Below are positions 55,842-63,830 of a stretch of 64,000 bases of DNA, one piece after another. Location: positions 561,599 through 625,598 of the forward strand of contig NZ_LT575472.1 of assembly GCF_900086595.1 (NCBI RefSeq), in the 5' to 3' direction. The notes beneath the pieces were generated by a model that was given only the letters and a program-made list of their open reading frames with translations, did not search any database and had not been told where the DNA came from. Position 1 is the first letter of the stretch. Each line of letters opens with the position of its first letter. The position numbers were made by a program, and so were the translations under genes. This DNA comes from Clostridium nigeriense. Lineage in GTDB: Bacteria; Bacillota; Clostridia; Clostridiales; Clostridiaceae.

Positions 55842-56030
55842 ATGAATGATAATGAAAAAAGGTTATTAGCTTTATCATGCTTTTTAGGAGGAGTTGTTGC
55901 AGGGTTCTTACTTGCACCAATAAAAAAAGGAATATGTTGTGGAAATAATTGTGGAAACCATGTTTCAAATGCTGAAGATTTGAAGAAAATGGGTGAAAGT
56001 AACTTACAAGAATATGAAATAAATGATTAA
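55842..56030 (+). CDS. Small YtxH-like membrane protein
   Basis: A 62-residue protein with one membrane segment at about residues 8-26 ending in AGFLLAPIKKG, the short YtxH-like pattern, followed by CCGNNCGN, which could bind metal, and an acidic tail. AAGGGGGAC precedes the ATG. It is monocistronic and ends before a terminator. YtxH-type proteins are general-stress proteins without a defined activity. The Cys cluster is unusual for the type. Confidence 0.65.
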   Translation: MNDNEKRLLALSCFLGGVVAGFLLAPIKKGICCGNNCGNHVSNAEDLKKMGESNLQEYEIND

Positions 56031-56077
56031 GATATAAGAATAGAAATTTGAATTACTAATGAAAAATATTTAATGTT

Positions 56078-56122
56078 AAAGACATGCAATAGAATTAAAT
56101 AATCTTTGCATGTCTTTATTTA
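56078..56122 (+). terminator. Terminator after YtxH-like gene
   Basis: AAAGACATGCAA (56078-56089) and TTGCATGTCTTT (56106-56117) form a perfect 12-bp stem with A/T loop and T-rich tail. Confidence 0.85.
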
Positions 56123-56179
56123 TTACAAGTAGTATTTATATAAATAAAAATTAATATCATAATTTATAAATGGAACATA

Positions 56180-56230
56180 TTTACAATATATCGTCATATG
56201 ATATAATAAATATATCATGTAACGATATAT
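56180..56230 (+). promoter_or_regulatory. PadR promoter and large palindromic operator
   Basis: TTTACA (56180-56185), 16 bases, TATAAT (56202-56207). A 20-base arm at 56186-56205 (ATATATCGTCATATGATATA) and its near-complement at 56211-56230 flank a five-base centre and cover the spacer, -10 box and transcription start. Autorepression by the PadR product is likely. Confidence 0.8.
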
Positions 56231-56248
56231 CGAGAGGAGAGCTATAAA

Positions 56249-56554
56249 ATGGGAACACCTATAACAGAATCAACTTATTATATATTGTTAGCAGTGTTAA
56301 AACCTAATCATGGCTATGGGATTATTCAAAGAGTCGAGGAACTAACAAATAGAAGAGTTTCATTAGGAGCAGGTACCCTCTATGGTGCTATAAATACATT
56401 GCTAGAAAAGGGTTGGATTATGCTTTATAGTGAAGAAAAGAATTCTAGGAGAAAAAAGGAGTATCTGATTACAAACTTAGGGAAAAGTATTTTATTAGAG
56501 GAAATAGATAGATTAGAAGAGCTTATAAAAAATGGTAGAGGTGAGATTGGGTAA
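56249..56554 (+). CDS. PadR-family transcriptional regulator
   Basis: A 101-residue PadR winged-helix protein of the short (PadR-s2) class. It has the pattern TESTYYILLAVLKPNHGYGI near 5-24, RRVSLGAGTLYGAINTLLEKGWI near 34-56 with the recognition helix, and the YSEEKNSRRKKEYLIT wing. Short PadR regulators partner with a membrane or DUF protein; here DUF2812 begins directly after the stop codon. GAGAGGAGAG sets the start. The promoter holds a 45-base palindrome. The inducer may be a lipophilic compound, as in LmrR-type members; this is inference. Confidence 0.92.
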   Translation: MGTPITESTYYILLAVLKPNHGYGIIQRVEELTNRRVSLGAGTLYGAINTLLEKGWIMLYSEEKNSRRKKEYLITNLGKSILLEEIDRLEELIKNGRGEIG

Positions 56555-57064
56555 ATGATTAAATTTAGATGGTATTATGATAAAGATCGTGAAGAGTATT
56601 TTTTAAATTACATGGTGACTAGAGGATATGCAATGACACGTTTTTTCTTAGGCGTATATTGGTTTGAAAAATGTGAACCTGGAGAATACACTTATAGAGT
56701 TGATATTATCAGAGATAAAGATACACAGCAAAAAAATGAATTTTATGATTTAGTTCGTGAGACGGGTGGGGAACTTGTAGAAACTTGGGGTGTATGGGCC
56801 TTTTTTAGGAAGAAAGGGAGTTTTGAGCTGTATAGTGATAATGAAAGTAAGATTGAGCAGTATAGAAGAATACAAAAAACATTCTTGATTTTAGCAATAT
56901 GTGAATTGCTTATATTACCATCACAATGGAATAACTATTTAAATTATCATTCTAATATTTCATTCTATTTTGCTATTCTAATAAGTATTATATGTGTCAC
57001 CTTTTTTTATCAGGTATATAAGTGTCAGAGAAAGATATTATCTTTGAAAAAAGAAATTGAATAA
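56555..57064 (+). CDS. DUF2812 membrane protein
   Basis: A 169-residue protein of the DUF2812 family, often encoded with PadR regulators. A soluble N-terminal domain (about 1-105) includes GYAMTRFFLGVYWFEKCEPG, DIIRDKDTQQKNEFYDLVRE and GVWAFFRKKGSFELYSD; two membrane helices follow at about 107-124 and 132-152. The ATG abuts the PadR stop codon, so translation is coupled. Its biochemical role is unknown; the N-terminal domain may sense or bind a ligand and relay it to PadR. The unit ends at a terminator. Confidence 0.8.
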   Translation: MIKFRWYYDKDREEYFLNYMVTRGYAMTRFFLGVYWFEKCEPGEYTYRVDIIRDKDTQQKNEFYDLVRETGGELVETWGVWAFFRKKGSFELYSDNESKIEQYRRIQKTFLILAICELLILPSQWNNYLNYHSNISFYFAILISIICVTFFYQVYKCQRKILSLKKEIE

Positions 57065-57073
57065 GTATTAAAT

Positions 57074-57100
57074 AAAAGTGCCTAATAAGGCACTTTTTAT
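57074..57100 (+). terminator. Terminator after PadR-DUF2812
   Basis: AAAAGTGCC, TAATAA, GGCACTTTT with additional T. Strong. Confidence 0.9.
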
Positions 57101-57146
57101 AATTGTAAGTTAATGTATTTTAAACTATAATTAGGTTAATTTATAA

Positions 57147-57440
57147 TTGGGAAAATTTAATGAAAATGTAGAATCAGCACATATATATTATTGCATAGGT
57201 AGGGCGTGGTGGAATAAAGGTATAGTTTCTGAGGCGTTTTATGCTGTAATAAAGTATTTAATTGAAGAGGTAGGGGTTAACCGAATAGAAGCTAGGCATG
57301 ATACACGTAATATTTATTCTGGAAAAGTCATGGAGAAGTGTGGATTAAAATTTGAAGGGATTTTAAGGGAAGCTGGAAAGAATAATATTGGAATATGTGA
57401 TGAAGCTTGGTATGGATTGCTAAGGAAAGATTACTTTTAA
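57147..57440 (+). pseudogene. N-terminally truncated GNAT acetyltransferase
   Basis: The 97-codon frame starts at TTG without a proper ribosome binding site and reads GKFNENVESAHIYYCIGRAWW, then NKGIVSEAFYAVIKYLIEE, RIEARHDTRNIYSGKVMEKC and a C-terminal DEAWYGLLRKDYF. This is the C-terminal half of a RimJ/RimL-type GNAT protein, containing the acetyl-CoA site but lacking the first 80 or so residues. The 46 bases upstream up to the DUF2812 terminator hold no matching sequence, so the 5' half is deleted. It abuts the next gene. Confidence 0.7.
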
Positions 57441-57461
57441 GTGTACAAAGGAGGGGAATTT

Positions 57462-57965
57462 ATGAAAAGAGTTTTAGTAATTGGATGTGGAGGAAGTGGG
57501 AAATCCACTTTCTCTAGAAATTTATCTGAAAAAATTAAATTACCAGTAATTCATTTAGATAAATTATTTTGGAAAGAAGGTTGGGTAAATATATCTAAGG
57601 AAGAATTTGATAGTTTACTTAATGAGGAATTAAAGAAAGAAAAATGGATTATAGATGGTAATTATGATAGAACCCTAAAGGAAAGATTAAAAAGATGTGA
57701 TACTGTAGTGTACTTAGATTATCCAAGAAGGGTATGCCTCTTTGGAGTAATAAAAAGAGTAATATCAAGTTATGGTAAAGTGCGTCCAGATATGGCGGGA
57801 GGTTGTCCTGAAAGATTCGACTTAGATTTTATGAAATGGATATGGAATTTTAATAAGACACATAGAGCTAATTTTTATAATATTCTTAAAGAAGAAAAAG
57901 ATAAAGATATATACATTTTTAAGAATAGAAAAGAATGTAATAATTTTTTAGTAAACTTACAATAA
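57462..57965 (+). CDS. P-loop nucleotide kinase-like protein (FlaR/topology modulation)
   Basis: A 167-residue P-loop protein of the DNA topology modulation/FlaR-like, adenylate-kinase-related family. Walker A is VIGCGGSGKSTFSRNL at residues 6-21, the family's LPVIHLDKLFWKEGWV follows, then IIDGNYDRTL near 63, VVYLDYPRR near 82 and an Arg-rich lid. The activity is not defined; members may phosphorylate a small molecule. The frame extends to GTG 57441, but AAAGGAGGGG favours ATG 57462. It begins 21 bases after the truncated GNAT gene, whose promoter might formerly have served it. Confidence 0.85.
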   Translation: MKRVLVIGCGGSGKSTFSRNLSEKIKLPVIHLDKLFWKEGWVNISKEEFDSLLNEELKKEKWIIDGNYDRTLKERLKRCDTVVYLDYPRRVCLFGVIKRVISSYGKVRPDMAGGCPERFDLDFMKWIWNFNKTHRANFYNILKEEKDKDIYIFKNRKECNNFLVNLQ

Positions 57966-58005
57966 GTAAATTATTTAAATGTTAATAAGTATGGCGATGA
58001 AGTGA

Positions 58006-58161
58006 TATGATGGATGGGGAATTATAGGAACAATAGTTTTCTTTACAATGTTGCATTATGTTATTAAAGATTCAGTAGAACAGCGAGTGTTTTATTCACT
58101 AAAGAGATACGATAAAGAAAAAATTGAGACGAAGCATAATATATATCAACTTCTATTTTAA
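58006..58161 (+). pseudogene. Short fragment of a membrane-type coding frame
   Basis: After a TGA at 58003, one frame reads WGIIGTIVFFTMLHYVIKDS then VEQRVFYSLKRYDKEKIETK to a stop at 58159. The first part is a membrane-like segment and the second a charged tail, but there is no ribosome binding site; the first in-frame ATG (58048) gives only 37 residues. It could be a small gene with a damaged start or a remnant. A terminator-like hairpin follows. Confidence 0.3.
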
Positions 58162-58190
58162 AAACTTAGCTTTATGCTAAGTTTTAACAT
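58160..58190 (+). terminator. Terminator
   Basis: AAAACTTAGC, TTTAT, GCTAAGTTTT perfect 10-bp stem with short T-run. It supports a former transcript from the upstream fragment or serves the FlaR-like gene. Confidence 0.65.
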
Positions 58191-58230
58191 TAAGTTTTAC
58201 ATTTAAAAAGATATAAATGTAAAAGAAAGA

Positions 58231-58298
58231 CCTAGATATAGTTTTACGTATGTCGACTTGGAGCTTGCGACGGAGAAAGTAGTATAACTATATCTAGG
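58231..58298. repeat. Hairpin carrying repeat GACTTGGAGC-GCGACGGAG, copy 2
   Basis: CCTAGATATAGTT (58231-58243) and its exact complement (58286-58298) enclose GTCGACTTGGAGCTTGCGAC and GGAGAAAG (core 58255-58279). The core matches copy 1 at 52270 apart from a two-base indel and one substitution. The outer 13-bp stem could terminate the leftward operon, but the enclosed conserved core suggests an additional or mobile role. Confidence 0.65.
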
Positions 58299-58310
58299 CG
58301 TATTTACAAT

Positions 58311-58742
58311 TTATTTCGAACTTAGCATGTAGTGTTTCCAATCACCATTTTCAATATAAACAGCTTCATCTTGGAATTTTGGATCTATATCCTTATTGTA
58401 AAAATAAGAATAACAATCTTCATAGCTTTCATCATCAGTTAATTTAACTTTTACAAGTTTTCTTGTGTATTCATTATTAGGGTTTCCTTCTCCTAGAAAA
58501 CCTTCCATTTCATCCATTGCTTTAAGTGTTGAATCGTAATCTTCAATTTCAACAACTTCACCTATTATGGTATTGTTGCCAGGCAATACTGCTGGATAAC
58601 CTTTATAAGGCATATGGTATAATTCAAAACCACTTATTTCAGCAGGTCTTATTGATTTAACTTTTCCCTTTAAGTAAAGATCATAGTTAAAAAAGCCTTC
58701 TCTTAAACTACCATAAACAAAGATATTAACATTTTTACTCAT
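58311..58742 (-). CDS. Gamma-glutamylcyclotransferase-fold protein
   Basis: A 143-residue protein of the GGCT/AIG2 family. It begins with the family's FVYGSLREGFFNYDLYL motif (YGSL forms the substrate loop), has LYHMPYKGYPAVLPGNNTII near 48-67 and the conserved acid in DEMEGFLGE near 79. GGCT enzymes release 5-oxoproline from gamma-glutamyl amino acids or gamma-glutamylamines. It is the last gene of the operon with pcp, overlapping the pcp stop by one base (TAATG). That context, with another enzyme producing 5-oxoproline, supports the assignment. Confidence 0.85.
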   Translation of the reverse strand: MSKNVNIFVYGSLREGFFNYDLYLKGKVKSIRPAEISGFELYHMPYKGYPAVLPGNNTIIGEVVEIEDYDSTLKAMDEMEGFLGEGNPNNEYTRKLVKVKLTDDESYEDCYSYFYNKDIDPKFQDEAVYIENGDWKHYMLSSK

Positions 58743-59383
58743 TAGCAGATAGTTCCACCTACAGTTTTTATATCTGATGAATTTTCTATTACTGCTTTTA
58801 TGCTAAGTTCTAAGCCTTTAGCTATATCATCAATAGACATAGATGGTGTATTAGGTTTTGTAGTTACTTGAGATGGTATGTATGGTACATGTATAAATCC
58901 ACCTCTGATGTTTGGATATTTCTTATCTACTAGGTATAGTATTCCGTACATAACATGGTTACATACAAAGGTTCCAGCAGAGTTTGAAACTGAAGAAGGA
59001 ATACCATTGTCATTCATTTCCTTAACCATAGCCTTTATAGGAAGGTTAGAAAAATAAGCAGCTTCTCCATCTTCATAGATAGAAATGTCTATAGGTTGGT
59101 TGCCTTCATTATCCTTAATTCTTGCATCATCTATATTTATAGCAACTCTTTCAGGAGTAACGCCAAATCTTCCACCAGCTTGACCAACAGATATTACTAC
59201 ATCTGGATTATGCTTTTGTATATTTTTTTCAATTGTTTCTAAAGATTTTCTAAATACAGTTGGTATTTCAATTTTAATGATTTCTTGTCCTAAAATAGTA
59301 TCTGGTAATTTTTTAACAGCTTCTAAAGCTGGATTTATATTTTCTCCACCAAATGGATCAAAACCAGTTATTAATATTTTCAT
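58742..59383 (-). CDS. pcp: Pyroglutamyl peptidase I
   Basis: A 213-residue cysteine peptidase (family C15) that removes N-terminal pyroglutamate (5-oxoproline) from peptides. It starts [17 protein letters not shown]; the catalytic triad sits in PERVAIN (Glu near 81), [15 protein letters not shown] (Cys near 144) and GGFIHVPY (His near 167). TTTAAAGGAGG precedes the start. It lies between DUF979 and the cyclotransferase gene and is coupled to the latter. The adjacent membrane protein genes suggest import of pyroglutamyl peptides or export of product. Confidence 0.95.
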   Translation of the reverse strand: MKILITGFDPFGGENINPALEAVKKLPDTILGQEIIKIEIPTVFRKSLETIEKNIQKHNPDVVISVGQAGGRFGVTPERVAINIDDARIKDNEGNQPIDISIYEDGEAAYFSNLPIKAMVKEMNDNGIPSSVSNSAGTFVCNHVMYGILYLVDKKYPNIRGGFIHVPYIPSQVTTKPNTPSMSIDDIAKGLELSIKAVIENSSDIKTVGGTIC

Positions 59384-59402
59384 ATATAAGCCTCCTTTAA
59401 AA

Positions 59403-60332
59403 CTAGAATGCTAAAAAGTACATAAGCGGAATATGTATTGCAAGTAAAATAAATGCAAATACAGCTTGAGCTTTTATTACAGCATTTTTATCCTTTGTTT
59501 CCAATAGTGCCACAGGTAAAATGTTGAAGTTGGCAGCCATTGGTGTTAATAATGTTCCACAGAATCCAGCTGTCATAGCTAGTGCTGATGCAACTATTGG
59601 ATCTCCACCTTGTGCAAATACGAAAGGAACCCCAATACCTACAGTAATAACTGAAAATGCAGCAAAAGCATTTCCCATAATAGCAGTAAACACAGCCATT
59701 CCTACACAATAAGCAGTTATTCCTATTAAAATGTTTCCTTCTGGAATAACACTTGAAATTAGATTAGATATAATATCACCAACTCTTGCAGCAGTAAATA
59801 ATGCACCTAATGCAGCTAGTAATTGTGGTAATATTGCAGTTGAACCAACAGCTTGGAACATTCTATTACTATCTTCAACAAGTTCACTAGGTTTAGCTTT
59901 AGTTATTAAGAAAGTAGCTACTAGAGCAACCATTGCAGAAATACCTACAGCAGCTACACCAGAAATTGGTGTAAATTGAGCAATAAGTAATGCTACTAAA
60001 GCTATTATTAGTGATGGAACAAATATTTTTATACCAATTTTATTTGCTTGTAAGCTTGCGAAAGTACTATCTAATTGTTTTATAGTACCCATATTAATTT
60101 GGTTAAAGGCTGCTAAAACACCTATTACTACTATTAAAAAACCTGAAATAACAGGAGGAATAGCTTCACCTAATATAAATATGAAACCAAGAATTCCCCA
60201 AAATAGAGCAGTACCATATTTAGTTTTATGATTTTTATCTTTTAAAGTAAACATCATAGTAAGTAAAAAGAATAGGCCAACCATGATGTAGAATATTTGT
60301 AATAATATATTTGAAAGTGCCTTAATATCCAT
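59403..60332 (-). CDS. DUF979 membrane protein
   Basis: A 309-residue integral membrane protein of the DUF979 family, with about nine hydrophobic helices (first at about 10-28, then 42-58, 66-85, 104-122 and onwards). Conserved features include [20 protein letters not shown] near 167, and the [19 protein letters not shown] segment near 227. It always accompanies DUF969, and both are repeatedly found beside pcp, so together they probably form a two-component transporter for pyroglutamate or its peptides. GGAGA sets the start. Nineteen bases separate it from pcp. The activity is unproven. Confidence 0.85.
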   Translation of the reverse strand: MDIKALSNILLQIFYIMVGLFFLLTMMFTLKDKNHKTKYGTALFWGILGFIFILGEAIPPVISGFLIVVIGVLAAFNQINMGTIKQLDSTFASLQANKIGIKIFVPSLIIALVALLIAQFTPISGVAAVGISAMVALVATFLITKAKPSELVEDSNRMFQAVGSTAILPQLLAALGALFTAARVGDIISNLISSVIPEGNILIGITAYCVGMAVFTAIMGNAFAAFSVITVGIGVPFVFAQGGDPIVASALAMTAGFCGTLLTPMAANFNILPVALLETKDKNAVIKAQAVFAFILLAIHIPLMYFLAF

Positions 60333-60340
60333 ACTGTCTC

Positions 60341-61006
60341 CTACCTATTTTTATATTTTCTAGAAAGTTTTTTGTCTAATAAGTAATTTTGAATAACTCC
60401 TAAAGCAAATGCGATTAAAGCAACAGGAACTGAAGCTTTAGCAATTTGCAATGTATCTACATTGTAACCTAGAGTCTCTAATGTTCCAGCTATAAGAAGT
60501 ACTCCAGAGTTTGCTAAAAAGACATTTTGTCCAAAGAAGTTACCATAGTTGTCAGCAGCTGCCGAAGTAGCTTTAATTAAATCTTCATCTTTCTCATCAA
60601 TTTTTCCACATTTTGATATAGCAGCTCCTTGTGCCATTGGATTAATAAGAGGTCTTACAAATTGAGGATGTCCACCCAACTTAACTCCCATTGCTGCTGC
60701 CACCTGTCTTATGAATAAATATCCAGAGATAAGTTTACCAGTAGATAGACCTTTTACTTTTTCTATTAACATAATTGCTTTTTCTTTTAATCCATATCTT
60801 TCACATAAACCTATAACTGGTAATGTTAAAAGAAATAAACTCATTTCTCTTTTTTGTACAAATGTTTGTCCTAAAGTTGTTAATATTTCAGAAATGCTCA
60901 TATCTGCAATTAAACCAGTTACAATACCTGAAACAATTACTACGGCAATTGTATTAAACTTTAGTGCAAATCCTACTATAATTATTAGTATTCCTATTAA
61001 TGCCAT
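60341..61006 (-). CDS. DUF969 membrane protein
   Basis: A 221-residue integral membrane protein of the DUF969 family and the first gene of the operon. It has five or six hydrophobic helices and a conserved RQVAAAMGVKLGGHPQFVRP region near 105-124, followed by INPMAQGA and AAADNYGNFFGQNVFLANSG near 150-169, segments that resemble transport-site loops of ion/organic-acid carriers. Eight bases separate it from DUF979. AAAGGATT precedes the start. The 61007-61259 stretch upstream is A/T-rich and holds the terminator of the receptor gene. Confidence 0.85.
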   Translation of the reverse strand: MALIGILIIIVGFALKFNTIAVVIVSGIVTGLIADMSISEILTTLGQTFVQKREMSLFLLTLPVIGLCERYGLKEKAIMLIEKVKGLSTGKLISGYLFIRQVAAAMGVKLGGHPQFVRPLINPMAQGAAISKCGKIDEKDEDLIKATSAAADNYGNFFGQNVFLANSGVLLIAGTLETLGYNVDTLQIAKASVPVALIAFALGVIQNYLLDKKLSRKYKNR

Positions 61007-61178
61007 GATTATCGAATCCTTTCGAAATTTGTAGTTTAAAAATATTTTTAATTTTATTATATATGTAATTTTATTAAAAATCCATAGTAATTTTTGAAAG
61101 TTTATGCAAATAGAAGGGAGAAAAATATAAAAATAGGCAAAAAATGAAAAAACATTAGTATATTTATGCAGAAAAAAT

Positions 61179-61222
61179 AAAAATATATTCTATAAAAATA
61201 TTATTTTATAGAATATATTTTT
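61179..61222 (-). terminator. Terminator of the GGDEF gene
   Basis: AAAAATATATTCTATAAAA and its complement TTTTATAGAATATATTTTT (19 bp) around a six-base centre, with T-rich flanks on the minus strand. Confidence 0.75.
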
Positions 61223-61259
61223 GTTAATTAATAAGTAAAATTATAAAATTTAGAAAAAT

Positions 61260-63389
61260 CTATTTTATTTTATATCCATTTCTTCCACTGCGTTTTACAT
61301 CATATAATGCTTCATCAGCTTCTTTATATAACTTATTAAAATCATTAATATCCTTTGAAATAATGGCTCCAATACTAAGAGATATTTTTTGAGTTATACC
61401 ATTATATTCTATTTCTTTATTCATTAATTTTGATAATTTCTCTAGTCTTTTATTAATGGTATTAATATTATTTTTATTTATATCTTTAATAAAAATAATG
61501 AATTCATCTCCACCCCAACGAGAAATAATGTCTTCAGAAGAAAATACTTCTTTAAGTAAAGAACTAAACTCTCGTAATAAATTGTCTCCAGCTTGATGAC
61601 CAAATTTATCATTTATTTGTTTAAAGTAATCTATATCAATAATAATAAAAGAAAAATATACTGAGTTATCTATTTTACTTAAATAATTTTTAATTAATTC
61701 TTCACAAGTATTACGATTATAAAGACCACTTAATTGATCTATTTGAGATTTTGAAAGTAAAATATTTTTTTTCGTTTTTAAAGTTTTAAATTTAAGCCTA
61801 ACAATAATTGAAATTAATAATACTATAATAATTAATATTATTGATATTATGGTTAAGCAAAGAGTTAGATTACTTAGAAAAAATACTTTTAATGTAATTG
61901 AAAGTTTTGAATTACTAGAATTAGTATAAATTATATTTCTAATTTCATCATTAGGAATTGACATAATAGCTTTGTTTATTATGTTAAATAAATTTCTATC
62001 AACATTAAAAGAAAATGCAAAGGATGCAAAGTTCGAATGTTCATCAGCAACAATAGAAGTATTAGATAGAAAATTAGTAGACATATATTTAGAAATAGTG
62101 TAGTAATTACTATAAGTAAAATAAGCTTCATTCTTTTCTACTGCAATTAAGCAATCTTCTATAGTATCATAATATTTAATTTTAAAACCATTATTTAATT
62201 CGTTATAACCATATCCATAAGGTAAAGCTAAAATTTTATCTTTATCCTTTGAATAAGATTTAGAATAGACTTTTACAATTGACAAGTCTAAATACGATTT
62301 ACTAAATAATATATTATTTAGAGTAGAAGTGTTGTAGTCAACAGGAAGTCCAATTGCTAAATAATTAGGATTTTCATTTATTAACTTACATGCTTCTTCA
62401 AAATTATTAGCTCTTATTAATTCAAAATCTATTCCTAATTTCTCAAACACTAATTTACCTATATCTACTATAACACCATCAGCTTCTCCTTTTGTTTTAT
62501 CATAGTATTGAATAGGATAAAAGTTATCTACGTAAATTGCTTTTAATGTTCCTAAATTAGATAGATATTTTTGTTCATCTTTAGTGAGAATAATAGATGT
62601 ATCTACTTTAGTTTGAAAATATTTACTATATATATTTAAAGCAAAGTCAGAATCAGATTCATTTATCTTATTAATAGCATCATTCAAGCCATTTTTTATA
62701 TGAGTTTTTCCTTTTGTAGTAGCAAAATAGTAAGGTAATGAGTCAAACTTTTTCAAAATTTTCAAATCATTATTTAATAGTAAATCACCAGTTATAATGG
62801 CATCTACTTCTTTTAACTTTAAGGCATTTATTAAAGCTTCTGAATCATTTGAAGGATAAGACTTATAAGTTATGTTCTTTATATTATTACTTGTAAAGAA
62901 CTCTTCTAATTTACTTAAATTTGATTGAGTTCTATCAAAATATCCAATCTTTATTCCATTTAACGTAGAAATATCATAATAGCTAAGAGTATTATTAGTA
63001 TTTAGTGTAGCTAATGTTGAATGAGTATATCCGGAATTTAAGTTTGGAAAATCAAATAACTCTTCTGTTTTATCATTTTTAATCATACCAGCAACAATAT
63101 CAATTTCTCCACTTTGTAACTTATCTAATGCAGTGCTAAGGGGCATTTCTATAAGTTCATATTTCCAACCAGTATATTTAGATATTTCAAATAGATATTC
63201 AAAAGCATATCCTCTATAAGATCCATTATTTAATTCAGTGAAACCATTTACTATTGGGTAACCCACCTTAATAACTTCATTTTCTTTAGCTTGTATTTGT
63301 TTTACAGGTAAGCTTAAAGATGTAATTAAAATTAATAATATAAAAAATATATTTAATTTTTTTATATTGGCATAAAAATAATAATTCAT
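61260..63389 (-). CDS. Double substrate-binding GGDEF receptor
   Basis: A 709-residue membrane-bound diguanylate cyclase candidate. It has a signal/anchor at about 10-30, then two periplasmic-binding-like (SBP_bac_3) domains, about 38-265 (VGYPIVNGFTELNNGSYRGY) and 285-500 (KAIYVDNFYPIQYYDKTKGE), a membrane helix near 510-535, and a C-terminal GGDEF domain (about 548-709) with FIIIDIDYFKQINDKFGHQ and the active-site RWGGDEF. No RxxD inhibitory site is seen at the usual position. Ligand binding outside should control cyclic di-GMP synthesis inside. GGAGA precedes the start. It is monocistronic. Confidence 0.88.
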   Translation of the reverse strand: MNYYFYANIKKLNIFFILLILITSLSLPVKQIQAKENEVIKVGYPIVNGFTELNNGSYRGYAFEYLFEISKYTGWKYELIEMPLSTALDKLQSGEIDIVAGMIKNDKTEELFDFPNLNSGYTHSTLATLNTNNTLSYYDISTLNGIKIGYFDRTQSNLSKLEEFFTSNNIKNITYKSYPSNDSEALINALKLKEVDAIITGDLLLNNDLKILKKFDSLPYYFATTKGKTHIKNGLNDAINKINESDSDFALNIYSKYFQTKVDTSIILTKDEQKYLSNLGTLKAIYVDNFYPIQYYDKTKGEADGVIVDIGKLVFEKLGIDFELIRANNFEEACKLINENPNYLAIGLPVDYNTSTLNNILFSKSYLDLSIVKVYSKSYSKDKDKILALPYGYGYNELNNGFKIKYYDTIEDCLIAVEKNEAYFTYSNYYTISKYMSTNFLSNTSIVADEHSNFASFAFSFNVDRNLFNIINKAIMSIPNDEIRNIIYTNSSNSKLSITLKVFFLSNLTLCLTIISIILIIIVLLISIIVRLKFKTLKTKKNILLSKSQIDQLSGLYNRNTCEELIKNYLSKIDNSVYFSFIIIDIDYFKQINDKFGHQAGDNLLREFSSLLKEVFSSEDIISRWGGDEFIIFIKDINKNNINTINKRLEKLSKLMNKEIEYNGITQKISLSIGAIISKDINDFNKLYKEADEALYDVKRSGRNGYKIK

Positions 63390-63582
63390 AAAATTCTCCT
63401 ATTATAAAACAATATATATATTAAATAACATTATAATTTTAACTAAAATTATACAATTTTTTCTGAGGATTTCAATAAACATAAATAATTTTAGGAAAAT
63501 ATTTTTTCAACATAAAATCAAAACTATAAATAGTTAATTTTTATACTGAAAATAAGATTATGTTAATTGGTATAAAAAAACA

Positions 63583-63611
63583 TTTACATTAAAAAAAACT
63601 TGTGATATTAT
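63583..63611 (+). promoter_or_regulatory. Sigma-A promoter for the PTS gene
   Basis: TTTACA (63583-63588), 17 bases, TATTAT (63606-63611). It starts the leader that holds the antiterminator site. The divergent region 63390-63582 is A/T-rich with nothing further I can assign. Confidence 0.65.
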
Positions 63612-63630
63612 AAAAGCATAATTAAATAAG

Positions 63631-63665
63631 TAGTGTGTTACTGGTAAAGCAGGCAAGGACTAAAA
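63631..63665 (+). promoter_or_regulatory. BglG/GlcT-type RNA antiterminator (RAT) site
   Basis: GTGTTACTGGTAAAGCAGGC followed by AAGGACTAAAA resembles the RAT hairpins bound by LicT/GlcT-type antiterminators (consensus-like GGATTGTTACTG...GCAGGCAAAACC). Its 3' side overlaps the 5' arm of the following terminator, as expected for the mutually exclusive structures. The cognate regulator is not in the window. Confidence 0.75.
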
Positions 63666-63710
63666 ATGTTATAGGTATAACTATACCTATAAGTTTTAGT
63701 CCTTTTTTTA
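63655..63710 (+). terminator. Leader terminator of the PTS gene
   Basis: AAGGACTAAAA (63655-63665) pairs with TTTTAGTCCTT (63693-63703) enclosing the inner TATAGGTATA/TATACCTATA hairpin, followed by a T-run. It ends transcription unless the RAT is stabilised. Confidence 0.88.
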
Positions 63711-63830
63711 TTTTTTAAAGTGTAATGTAATAACTTTAAGAAAATATGCAAACAATAAATCAGAAGTAGCAAAACTACTGTAGTAATTTATTTTTATTTA
63801 TATAAATTTATTTTTAAGGAGGAATTATAA

